DNA from: Puniceicoccales bacterium
GTDB lineage: Bacteria > Verrucomicrobiota > Verrucomicrobiia > Opitutales > JAIRKQ01
DNA length: 12,657 bases
Direction: 5' to 3'
Assembly: GCA_031288455.1 (NCBI GenBank)
Contig: JAITRI010000062.1
Coordinates: 1-12,657, forward strand
Shown: in pieces, positions 5,462 through 12,657 of the stretch
Layout of the letters: every line of letters starts with the position of its first letter
Numbering within the stretch: the stretch's first letter is position 1
The notes under the pieces: model-generated
Told to the model about the DNA's origin: nothing
The model's input: only the letters and a program-made list of their open reading frames with translations
The model's database searches: none
Translations under genes and position numbers: made by a program

Positions 5462-6889
5462 ATGGTAATGGTAGGTGGAGTGTGTAGGAGGTCGCTTTTC
5501 GGCATGGTGTGCGGCTTTTTCTCTGCGATTGTGGCACTCATGGGAGGATGCGCATCCGTCGACAGCCACGTATCAGCATCCAGCGGAACATTTTGGACAC
5601 CTCCCGAACGTGCGGCGTTGTGCGTTGGAGACCCGTTTGGGAATGCTTCCGGCGTGCCGGAAGGCCCACTGGATCTTCCGACGCTAGTCGCCACGGCGTT
5701 CGAAAATAGTCCGGCCACAAAAAAAAGTTGGCAGGCGGCGCGAATTGCAGCAGCGCAGAGCGCAAAGGCATCCTCCGTATTTTTCCCACGCGTATCGGTT
5801 GCCGGCACAATCGAACGGGTGGAATCCAGCAGTCCGCAGCAGGCGAAAACATTTGCCAAAGTGCGCTATCCCTCCATCGAAGTGCAGTGTTCCATCTTCC
5901 AGTTCGGAGGGCATGCGAAATCCGCCGAAGCCGCCAGACAGCTGATGTATGCCGCCAATTACCAGCACAATCGCGCACTGCAAACATTGGCACACTGCGT
6001 GCAAAAATGCTATTTTGCTCTGGATTCCGCGGAGTGCGCCGTTGAGGCCAGCGAACGCAATTTGATGGATGCGACGATAGCATACGATGCGGCATTTGTC
6101 AGACACCAGAGTGGACTGTCAAACATTCAGGATTTTCTGCAGGCGAAAGCCAACAAATCACGCGCGGAATTCGAATTGGGAAACGCCGTAGCATGCGTGG
6201 AGGCCGCCCGTGCCAGTTTGGCGAATGCCATCGGAGTTCCCGTGTCCGGTGGCTTGCGCATCATCCGCAGCGCCGATGAGAATGCCATAGGGAATGTTGA
6301 CATAGACGTGGGGAACTTGATCACAGAAACCGTGCAGACGCGCAGCGATATTCTCGCCAGCAGAGCAGTGGCAAACGCAAGGAAAAATGCCATTTGGAGC
6401 AGCTCGTCGAAGCTGATGCCGGAGTTGGTAGTCGGCGGCGCATGGAATAGAAAGTCCTATGGCGGAATTGATGGGAACTTTAACGGCGGTACCTTTTTTG
6501 CGGCGCTGCGGTGGACGCTATTCGACGGCTTCAGCAATGTCTACGACATGGTCGAGTCAAGGGCAAAATGGAAGCAGGCGGAACAGGATTTCAAGCAGCT
6601 GGCATTGTCCGTTGCGTCCGATGTGTGGGAGAAATATCACGCGTTTAAGTCATCAATCAAGCTGCTGCATGCTGCGCGCAATTGCGAACAGGCCTCGCAG
6701 GAATCGTTCGACTCCATCGTAATTTCCTACAAAAATGGGCTCTCATCGTTCAGCGATTTGATGTCGTCACAGACGCAGCTGGCATCCGCCAGACAGAAGA
6801 CCATCGCCGCGAAAAATAACCTGTCGGTTGCGGTTGTGGATTTGGCCTATGCGGTCGGAGTAACGGGGATTGAGAATGCGCAAAAGTGA
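5462..6889 (+). CDS. TolC-family outer-membrane efflux lipoprotein
   Basis: This 475-residue outer-membrane factor should form the exit channel of the tripartite pump encoded with it. The N-terminus has an RR-containing n-region, a hydrophobic core and a lipobox-like LMGGC, with the candidate lipidated Cys at residue 30. The mature part has the two-fold TolC layout of OprM-type proteins: helical halves at about 70-270 and 280-470 with internal similarity (FLQAKANKSRAEFELGNAV near 225-243 against LMSSQTQLASARQKTIAA near 433-450), and strand-like segments such as WTLFDGF (351-357). The start is uncertain. The ATG at 5462 is the first after an in-frame stop and keeps the RR, but has no Shine-Dalgarno. 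The ATG at 5504 has GGAGG 12 bases upstream but would lose the basic n-region. It is first in the operon, 13 nt before the adaptor gene. Confidence 0.85.
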   Translation: MVMVGGVCRRSLFGMVCGFFSAIVALMGGCASVDSHVSASSGTFWTPPERAALCVGDPFGNASGVPEGPLDLPTLVATAFENSPATKKSWQAARIAAAQSAKASSVFFPRVSVAGTIERVESSSPQQAKTFAKVRYPSIEVQCSIFQFGGHAKSAEAARQLMYAANYQHNRALQTLAHCVQKCYFALDSAECAVEASERNLMDATIAYDAAFVRHQSGLSNIQDFLQAKANKSRAEFELGNAVACVEAARASLANAIGVPVSGGLRIIRSADENAIGNVDIDVGNLITETVQTRSDILASRAVANARKNAIWSSSSKLMPELVVGGAWNRKSYGGIDGNFNGGTFFAALRWTLFDGFSNVYDMVESRAKWKQAEQDFKQLALSVASDVWEKYHAFKSSIKLLHAARNCEQASQESFDSIVISYKNGLSSFSDLMSSQTQLASARQKTIAAKNNLSVAVVDLAYAVGVTGIENAQK

Positions 6890-6902
6890 TGATTTTATTG
6901 GT

Positions 6903-8081
6903 ATGAAAGGTTTCAAAAAATTACTGGCTGCCGCCGCGTGCGGCATTTTGGCGCTCCACTGCGGCTGTGGAAAACAGCAGCCGATGACACGTCCTCCGAC
7001 TCCCGTCGTTTCAACGACCGCCATTGCGGCGGATGTCCCACTGTACATCGAAGCGATCGGCTATTGCGTCGCCGGTGAATCCGTTAATATCGTTCCGCAG
7101 GTGAGCGGACAGATAATCGCCCTAAATTTCACGCAGGGACAATCGGTGAAAGTCGGCGATCCGCTGTGCACAATCGATGGCCGCGCCTACGCCGCAAATC
7201 TCGAAAAGGCGGAAGCGCAACTGGAAATGGCAAAGGCGAGACTGAAGGTGGATTCCGCACAACTGGAAAGATCAAAGGCGCTGGTGTCGCACAATTATAT
7301 ATCGCAGCAGCAGTATGAGAACTATGGGGCGCAGGTGGAACAGGATACTTCCGGGATCGCGTCTGCGCTGGCACAGATGCGACAGGCGAAGATCGACCTG
7401 GAGCATTGCACCGTCACATCCCCCATAAACGGCATCGCCGGAGCGTATTTGGTTGACGTGGGAAACGTTGTCGCTGCGATGTCAGTCAACAAGCCACTTG
7501 TTACCGTCGAAAACATCGACAGCCTCTACGTTGAGTTCTCCATTTCGGAGAATGATTTCCCAAAGCTGCAGAGATTTTTTTCGGAAAATGGCGGACGTCT
7601 GTCCGTTGAAGTTTCGGCCATCTCCGACGGAGAAGTGCGCGGCGAAGCGCACGTCGAATTCATAGACAATTCCATCAACAGAAAGACTGGATCCGTGAAG
7701 CTGCGGGCATTGATGCCAAACGCGGACCACAGGTTTTGGCCAGGGCAATCCGTCCGCGCGAAAATATTACTGACAACGCTTAGGGATGCCGTTCTGGTGG
7801 CATCGGAAGCGGTAAAACTCGGGCAGCAGGGGCGCTACGCATTCGTCATCGGCGGCGATAAATCCGTGGAATTGCGCCTCGTTGACACGGGACAGCTGCA
7901 CGGCAACATGCTGCTGATAGCGAATGGGCTAAAGGCGGGAGAATTGGTCGTCCAGCGCGGACAACTCATGTTGGCCCCCGGGATGAAAGTCGTCGAAATG
8001 CCGGACTCAAAGGCGGGAATATTCGAGCACGATCTCGAAAAAAATAAGAAAATCGCCGAAAGAAACCCAACCACAAAGTAG
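6903..8081 (+). CDS. RND efflux periplasmic adaptor (membrane-fusion protein), MdtA/AcrA type
   Basis: This adaptor (392 residues from the chosen start) links the inner-membrane RND pump to the TolC-like channel. MKGFKKLLAAAACGILALHC looks like a lipoprotein or Sec signal. Candidate lipidation residues are Cys20 and Cys22, though neither lipobox is canonical. A split lipoyl domain follows: VNIVPQVSGQIIALNFTQG (61-79) with VKVGDPL, and CTVTSPINGIAG (169-180). Between them is a coiled-coil hairpin at about 97-167, rich in Ala, Glu and Gln. The beta-barrel and membrane-proximal parts run from about 205 to 365 (FWPGQSVRAKI at 278-288, PGMKVV at 359-364). The frame stays open upstream to a TTG at 6870, overlapping the tolC-like gene. 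I prefer the ATG at 6903 because it gives a clean basic signal start. The RND gene begins two bases after its stop, so the two are probably translationally coupled. Confidence 0.92.
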   Translation: MKGFKKLLAAAACGILALHCGCGKQQPMTRPPTPVVSTTAIAADVPLYIEAIGYCVAGESVNIVPQVSGQIIALNFTQGQSVKVGDPLCTIDGRAYAANLEKAEAQLEMAKARLKVDSAQLERSKALVSHNYISQQQYENYGAQVEQDTSGIASALAQMRQAKIDLEHCTVTSPINGIAGAYLVDVGNVVAAMSVNKPLVTVENIDSLYVEFSISENDFPKLQRFFSENGGRLSVEVSAISDGEVRGEAHVEFIDNSINRKTGSVKLRALMPNADHRFWPGQSVRAKILLTTLRDAVLVASEAVKLGQQGRYAFVIGGDKSVELRLVDTGQLHGNMLLIANGLKAGELVVQRGQLMLAPGMKVVEMPDSKAGIFEHDLEKNKKIAERNPTTK

Positions 8082-8083
8082 CG

Positions 8084-11000
8084 ATGGAAAGCATATCGGA
8101 GCCATTCATCAGACGCCCTGTGCTGACGGTTTTATTGACGCTGATGCTGTCGATCGCTGGAATATTTTCCTATCGCGCAATGCCCGTCTGCGACCTTCCG
8201 GCGGTGGACTATCCCGTCATACAGGTGTGGGCATCGTTCCCGGGGATGGATCCGGCAACGATGGCGGCAAATGTCGCATCGCCACTGGAAAAAGAATTCA
8301 TGAAGATTCAGGGGCTGGAGAGCGTCTCATCATCCAGTTCACAGGGCTCAACGCGGCTGGTGTTGCAATTTTCACTGGAAAAAAATATAGACGGCGCCGC
8401 AACGGATGTTCAATCCGCCATTTCCAGGGCCGCCGGATCACTGCCATCGGACATGCCGGCGCCACCGGTGTTCATGAAAACTGATCCCAATAGCCAGCCC
8501 ATATATTTCCTCGTGCTCGCCAGTGACACCATGACGAGAGGAGATCTCTATGACTACGCATATGATCAAGTGGCACAGCGCATAAAGACTCTGAAGGGAG
8601 TGTCGGATGCCGCCGTCTACGGCGTCCAGCGTGCCGTGAAAATTCTCGTTAATAACGAAAAGCTCTACGGCAGGGGCATTTCCATCGATGATATCACCAG
8701 AGCGGTTCAGATGGGGACAGTTTCCATGTCGACGGGACAGCTGAATGGAGAAACGAAAAGTTTTGCAATAAAGCCCAATGGACAGCTGGAGAAGGCCAGC
8801 GACTATTTAAATCTCATCGTGGCCTACGTGGATAATACTCCCATTTATCTGAAGGATGTCGCCGATTGCATCGATAAGCTGGAAACGGATGATTTCTCCG
8901 CAAATTTTTGGAAGGCTGGCCGAGAAAAATGTTACAATTCCTCCGTTATTGTCGCCGTTTCCCGCGCGGCAGGAGCGAATTCCATCGAACTGTCCAAGGG
9001 AATAGACAAATTGCTGCCAATTTTCAGGAAACAGATCCCCGGGTCCATCGACATGATCAAAATGTACGACAAATCCGCATCAATCATAGAGTCCATTGAC
9101 GACGTGAAGTCAACGCTTGTGATAGCGTTTACCCTCGTCGTGTTTGTCATTTTTCTGTTCCTGGGAAGGTTCACGGAGACGCTAATTCCGATAGTTGCGC
9201 TGCCGCTTTCGCTGCTGATAACATTCATTGTCATGCGCATGCTGAACTACAGCATCGATAACCTGTCGCTCATGGCGCTGACGCTGTCGATCGGATTTCT
9301 GGTGGATGATGCCATCGTATTTCTGGAAAACATGATCAGGCGAATGGAGGATTTTGGAGAAAGCCCACTGAAGGCGTCCATCGAGGGGGCAAAGGAGATC
9401 AGTTTTTCCATAGTGTCGATGACGCTGTCGTTGGCCGCTGTTTTCATTCCGCTCGTTTTCATGTCCGGGCAAGTGGGCCGCGTGTTTAGGGAATTTTCCA
9501 TAACAATCGTCGTGGCAATTCTCGCATCCGGCATTGTTTCGCTCACCGTGACCCCGATGATGTGCGCGCGCATGCTGAAACCGGTAAAGCATGGCAATAG
9601 GACGCGTTTGGAAATTGCATCCCACAATCTGGAACATCGATTCCTAAAGGTTTACGGCAAGGCTCTCGATTGGTGCATCGCGCACCGCGGAGTGTCGGTA
9701 ATAGTTTGGGTGGTCAGCCTGATCGGGACATTTGCGACGTTCATGATTCTCCCGAAATCGTTCCTGCCGGAGGGTGACAGTGGCAGCATGACCGGAGTAT
9801 TCATCGCACAGGAGGGGACATCGCCGGCGCAGATGCGCGAGTATCAGGAAAAAATCGACAGCATCCTGCAGAAAAATCAGCACGTGGAGTGCTCCATGTC
9901 ACTGAGTGGACTATCGGGCATGTTGGCGGGAAATCAGGGACTGGTGATGGGAATACTAAAAAACGGGAAACGTCCAAATGTGCAGCGGGTGTCTCAGATG
10001 TTGGCGCGCGACCTGTACGCAATCCCAGGAATCCTTGCATTTCTGCGGCCGCGGCCGAGTTTATCCATAAGCACAGGTACCATAAGCACAAATCAGGGGA
10101 AATACGCCTATGTTCTCTCCGGTGTTGAGGCAAGCGAAATTCACAAATGCGCCGGCGAGCTCGCCGCTGCAATCCGGCAAAATCCAGGATTCAGCAGTGT
10201 TTCCACCGATCTCTTCGTAAACAGTCCGCAGATCACCATCGATTATCTGCGCGCCCAAGCGGCCAGCTATGGCGCCAGCATTTACTCCATCGAGAGCATC
10301 CTGCGCCACGCTTTTTCGGGAAATTACTGCTATCAGGTGAAAACGCCAACCCGCCAGTATAGCGTAATCGTTGAGAGCGACGACACATTCCGCCGCAGTG
10401 CGGAGGATTTAAATGCGCTCTACTGCAAGGGGAATGGCGGTGAGCTGCTGCCGTTCAAAACCGTGGCGAAAACGAGGGAAACGATCGGGCCAACGGTGGT
10501 AAATCACACGGATAATCTGCAGTCCGTTTCCATATTTTTTAATCTGCAGCCGAAGTATCCCATAGGCGAAGCGACACGGTTCATAGCGCAAAAGGCTGCC
10601 GAAATCGTCCCGAATCACATAATCGGATCGTTCGAGGGCGAAGCGAAAACATTCGGAGAGACATTTTCCGCCATGACTCTGCTGCTGGCAATTGCAATAT
10701 TTGTCATGTACATCATTCTCGGGATCATGTACGAGAGCTACATCCATCCGCTGACGGTACTGTCGGCGTTGCCAGTGGCGACCGTCGGAGGACTGCTGAC
10801 CCTGCTGCTGTTCCGCATGGAACTTACGCTGTACGGATTCATAGGACTATTCATGCTGCTGGGAATAGTCAAAAAAAATGGAATTCTCATGATAGATTTC
10901 GCCATTGCGCGCCAGAAGGATGGCATGAGCAAGGAAAAAGCTGTGCACTTGGCGTGCATGGAGAGATTTAGACCGATAATAATGACGACGCTCGCAGCAC

Positions 11001-11248
11001 TCATGGGACAGATTCCGCTCGCCGCAGGATGGGGGGCGGATGGAGCATCCAGGAGGCCACTTGGATTTTCCGTAATTGGAGGGCTTGTGATTTCGCAGAT
11101 AGTGACGCTGTTTATTTTGCCCGTCATCTATTTATACTTCGAGGATTTCCAAGAAAAAGTCTTGGATAAGATTCCATTTTTTGCTAGAGAAGTGCGAGAG
11201 GATGCTTCCGACACTGCTCATAGTCGACGACGAAAAAAACACACGTGA
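8084..11248 (+). CDS. RND-family multidrug efflux pump, MdtB/MdtC (HAE1) type
   Basis: This 1054-residue inner-membrane proton/drug antiporter is of normal length for the HAE1 family. The N-terminal helix follows FIRRPVLTVLLTLML (8-22). The first porter half includes FPGMDPATM (52-60) and the DVQSAIS segment. Helices 2-6 span about 343-495. Helix 4 has the proton-relay pair Asp408-Asp409 in GFLVDDAIVFLEN, the same numbers as AcrB 407/408 within one residue. The second periplasmic half is about 560-860. The helix 10 motif GIVKKNGILMIDFA (927-940) supplies the conserved Lys931, and RFRPIIMTT (961-969) gives the conserved Arg963. KKNxxxMIDFA is typical of MdtB/MdtC. Unlike the E. coli mdtABC operon there is only one pump subunit, so it should be a homotrimer. 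The C-terminal tail is short and basic (HSRRRKKHT) and is encoded inside the start of the next gene, a 47-nt overlap. Substrates cannot be predicted. Confidence 0.95.
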   Translation: MESISEPFIRRPVLTVLLTLMLSIAGIFSYRAMPVCDLPAVDYPVIQVWASFPGMDPATMAANVASPLEKEFMKIQGLESVSSSSSQGSTRLVLQFSLEKNIDGAATDVQSAISRAAGSLPSDMPAPPVFMKTDPNSQPIYFLVLASDTMTRGDLYDYAYDQVAQRIKTLKGVSDAAVYGVQRAVKILVNNEKLYGRGISIDDITRAVQMGTVSMSTGQLNGETKSFAIKPNGQLEKASDYLNLIVAYVDNTPIYLKDVADCIDKLETDDFSANFWKAGREKCYNSSVIVAVSRAAGANSIELSKGIDKLLPIFRKQIPGSIDMIKMYDKSASIIESIDDVKSTLVIAFTLVVFVIFLFLGRFTETLIPIVALPLSLLITFIVMRMLNYSIDNLSLMALTLSIGFLVDDAIVFLENMIRRMEDFGESPLKASIEGAKEISFSIVSMTLSLAAVFIPLVFMSGQVGRVFREFSITIVVAILASGIVSLTVTPMMCARMLKPVKHGNRTRLEIASHNLEHRFLKVYGKALDWCIAHRGVSVIVWVVSLIGTFATFMILPKSFLPEGDSGSMTGVFIAQEGTSPAQMREYQEKIDSILQKNQHVECSMSLSGLSGMLAGNQGLVMGILKNGKRPNVQRVSQMLARDLYAIPGILAFLRPRPSLSISTGTISTNQGKYAYVLSGVEASEIHKCAGELAAAIRQNPGFSSVSTDLFVNSPQITIDYLRAQAASYGASIYSIESILRHAFSGNYCYQVKTPTRQYSVIVESDDTFRRSAEDLNALYCKGNGGELLPFKTVAKTRETIGPTVVNHTDNLQSVSIFFNLQPKYPIGEATRFIAQKAAEIVPNHIIGSFEGEAKTFGETFSAMTLLLAIAIFVMYIILGIMYESYIHPLTVLSALPVATVGGLLTLLLFRMELTLYGFIGLFMLLGIVKKNGILMIDFAIARQKDGMSKEKAVHLACMERFRPIIMTTLAALMGQIPLAAGWGADGASRRPLGFSVIGGLVISQIVTLFILPVIYLYFEDFQEKVLDKIPFFAREVREDASDTAHSRRRKKHT

Positions 11249-12422
11249 TGCGCTGGAACAGCTGCTGAATGCCGACTACGAAGTTTTCTTCGCGAAGAAC
11301 TTCAACGAGGCCGTTGTGCTCATGAAAAATGAGAAATTCGACATAATTCTTACGGATCTGCGCATGGCCGGGAAAAATGGCATGTTTGTCATAGACGAGG
11401 CGCTGCGCCGTCCATACAATCCCATATGCATCATGATGTCCGCCTATGGATCCGTTGAGACCGCGGTGGAAGCGATCAAACACGGCGCCTATGATTTCGT
11501 GACAAAACCGCTGGATCTGGAAAAATTAGAGATGCTGATGCGGCGCGCATTGGCCAACAGAGCATCGCGGCGAAATCATGCGCAATCATCCGACAGAACT
11601 GCGCCCTTGGCCGATGGGACACGCGCCTGCGATAAATTTTCCATCGAGGCGATAATTGGAAAATCACACGCCATCGCCGATGTGCTGGCGAAAATAAAAA
11701 AAGTTGCACCGTCAAAGGCAACTGTGCTGCTGGATGGCGAAACCGGGACCGGAAAAGAACTATTCGCCAATGCGGTCCACCACTTCAGCAGGCGCAGCGG
11801 GAAACCATTCATCCCCATACACTGCGCCAGTTTGCAGAAAAATCTCCTGGAGAGCGAGCTATTCGGCCACGAAAAGGGAGCGTTCACCGGCGCCGACAGC
11901 AGGAGGATCGGACTGTTCGAATCCGCCAATGGCGGAACAATTTTCTTCGACGAAATCGGAGAGATTGACGTCCAGACGCAAATAAAACTGCTGCGGTTCC
12001 TGGAAACAAAAACTTTCAGCAGAGTCGGCAGCTCGGAAAATATTTCCGTGGACGTCAGAATCGTGTGCGCCACCAATAGAAATTTGCAAAAATTAGTGGA
12101 GCAGGGAATTTTCCGCGAAGATTTACTGTACCGGCTGAATGTGGTAACCATAGAACTTCCTCCGCTGCGCAATCGCACGGAAGATATCCCGCTGCTGCTG
12201 CACTACTACGTTGACGTCTTTGCCAAACAAAACGATGTCCCACGCGTGAATTTTTCGGACGAGGTGACCGCTGTGCTAATGTCATACGGGTGGCCCGGGA
12301 ACATACGTGAGCTGAGGAATTTTTGCGAAAGCGCGGTCATCTTCTACGCCGGACAAACGCTGAAAATCGGCGACATAGATAGAAAATTTCTCTGCGAAAG
12401 CCTGCGATCCCAAACGCAATGA
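11202..12422 (+). CDS. NtrC-type sigma-54 response regulator lacking the DNA-binding domain
   Basis: This is a 406-residue cytosolic regulator. The receiver domain (1-115) has the acidic pair Asp9-Asp10, phospho-acceptor Asp52 (ILTDLRM), Ser80 and Lys102 (TKP). The AAA+ sigma-54 domain (about 150-372) has Walker A GETGTGKE (179-186), the sigma-54 contact loop GAFTGA (226-231), Walker B IFFDEIGE (247-254), sensor ATNRN (290-294), Arg-finger region FREDLLYRL (304-312) and WPGNIRELRN (364-373). NtrC proteins normally continue with a Fis-type helix-turn-helix of about 60 residues. Here only about 33 residues follow, with no such motif, and the next frames run into a terminator and a repeat. Chlamydial CtcC and Helicobacter FlgR are known precedents. 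The frame is open back to TTG at 11181, but ATG at 11202 gives the usual receiver start. It overlaps the pump gene by 47 nt. No sensor kinase is visible. Its target promoters are unknown and need not be this operon. Confidence 0.93.
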   Translation: MLPTLLIVDDEKNTRDALEQLLNADYEVFFAKNFNEAVVLMKNEKFDIILTDLRMAGKNGMFVIDEALRRPYNPICIMMSAYGSVETAVEAIKHGAYDFVTKPLDLEKLEMLMRRALANRASRRNHAQSSDRTAPLADGTRACDKFSIEAIIGKSHAIADVLAKIKKVAPSKATVLLDGETGTGKELFANAVHHFSRRSGKPFIPIHCASLQKNLLESELFGHEKGAFTGADSRRIGLFESANGGTIFFDEIGEIDVQTQIKLLRFLETKTFSRVGSSENISVDVRIVCATNRNLQKLVEQGIFREDLLYRLNVVTIELPPLRNRTEDIPLLLHYYVDVFAKQNDVPRVNFSDEVTAVLMSYGWPGNIRELRNFCESAVIFYAGQTLKIGDIDRKFLCESLRSQTQ

Positions 12423-12446
12423 GCGCAGCGCAAGCGTTCTATTTTT
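12421..12446 (+). terminator. Probable intrinsic terminator of the efflux/regulator operon
   Basis: GAGCGC (12421-12426) pairs with GCGTTC (12434-12439) around a seven-base loop, with six pairs including one G-U. TATTTTT follows directly. The stem begins within the stop codon of the regulator gene, so the gene end and the transcript end nearly coincide. The stem is short, so strength is uncertain. Confidence 0.5.
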
Positions 12447-12657
12447 ACGCCTCCGGCGGGCAGGGGCACAGCCACTGCCCCCACCGCATCCGCGCAGCGG
12501 ATGCGGACCGCTCCGCGTGTGAAGGCGGAAATCTCCGGAAAATGAAAACTAAAGATAAAATCGTTGAAGATCCAAAGACAAAGGCCACGGAGAGCTAAAA
12601 AACATCGGCGCCAGGCACTTCTACCTAAACATATGGCGCCGGGCACTTGCGTTTATG
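12446..12657 (+). repeat. Dispersed composite intergenic repeat, copy B (runs to window edge)
   Basis: It is collinear with copy A at 4014-4222. The head GCCTCCGGCGGGC is present, and CAGGGGC-ACA-GCCACTG (12461-12477) has one mismatch at a different position from copy A. The ten-pair hairpin with identical arms CCGCATCCGC/GCGGATGCGG (12484-12506) has loop GCA instead of TTC. The shared middle contains GGAAATCTCCGGAAA and ATAAAATCGT, and the tandem GC-rich units come last. It begins about 24 nt after the regulator stop codon. The right end may lie outside the window. No gene is present in 12423-12657. Confidence 0.85.
12583..12657 (+). repeat. Three-unit 24/28-bp tandem array inside repeat copy B
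   Basis: Units start at 12583 (GGCCACGGAGA), 12607 (GGCGCCAGGCACTT) and 12635 (GGCGCCGGGCACTT), joined by A-rich linkers (GCTAAAAAACAT, ACCTAAACATAT). The 24 then 28 base spacing is the same as in copy A although the units themselves differ (GGGGACTT there, GGCACTT here). The array could continue beyond the window. Confidence 0.7.

Noticed and set aside
5988..6002. Sigma-54-like motif TGGCAC with GG-N10-GC spacing
   Set aside because: It lies deep inside the tolC-like coding sequence and reads GTGC where TTGC is expected, so it is most likely a chance match.
12344..12646. Minus-strand 100-codon open frame over repeat copy B
   Set aside because: It overlaps the 3' end of the regulator gene and the repeat. 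Its similarity to the frames over copy A follows from the DNA repeat.
1..12657. CRISPR array, insertion sequence, prophage or toxin-antitoxin system
   Set aside because: No regular direct repeats with unique spacers, no transposase or integrase, no terminal inverted repeats, and no small gene pairs are visible on either strand.

Overview
The window comes from a bacterium with an outer membrane. The evidence is an outer-membrane factor, a periplasmic adaptor, an RND pump and an arabinose-5-phosphate isomerase of the Kdo/LPS pathway. Base composition looks balanced to slightly GC-rich, both tRNAs carry an encoded CCA end, and Shine-Dalgarno sequences are weak in front of most genes. A sigma-54 activator without a DNA-binding domain, known from Chlamydia and Helicobacter, makes me lean towards the Planctomycetes-Verrucomicrobia-Chlamydiae group, perhaps a gut-type Verrucomicrobiota. 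This is an inference with low confidence.

Layout. (1) 125-1407, all on the minus strand: tRNA-Leu(CAA), a divergent BioY-type transporter S component, tRNA-Ser(GGA) and a family 6 (hypoxanthine) DNA glycosylase. The gaps are 22, 12 and 55 nt, so this looks like one mixed tRNA/mRNA transcription unit. (2) 1560-3986, plus: an 808-residue CPA2/Kef-like cation:proton antiporter with extra membrane helices and two RCK_C domains but no RCK_N (Rossmann) domain. (3) 3987-4403, between convergent genes: no gene, but a roughly 200-bp structured dispersed repeat (copy A), a short extra copy of its head (copy C) and nested inverted repeats. (4) 4404-5372, minus: KpsF/KdsD-type D-arabinose-5-phosphate isomerase (SIS plus two CBS domains). 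(5) 5462-12422, plus, starting divergently from kpsF: a four-gene operon of TolC-like outer-membrane factor, membrane-fusion protein, MdtB/C-type RND pump and NtrC-type sigma-54 activator, with junctions of +13, +2 and -47 nt. (6) 12421-12657: a probable intrinsic terminator followed by a second copy of the dispersed repeat (copy B), which runs to the window edge.

How the genes fit together. The TolC-like channel, adaptor and RND pump make a complete tripartite proton-driven efflux machine. The activator at the end of the operon keeps all its phosphorylation and sigma-54 contact motifs but ends right after the AAA+ module, so it cannot bind an upstream enhancer by itself. No sensor kinase is present in the window. 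The points most worth a second look are the BioY homologue that lacks two substrate-site segments, the tRNA/protein operon, the HTH-less activator overlapping the pump gene, and the composite intergenic repeat with conserved stems, exchanged loops and an internal 24/28-bp tandem array.
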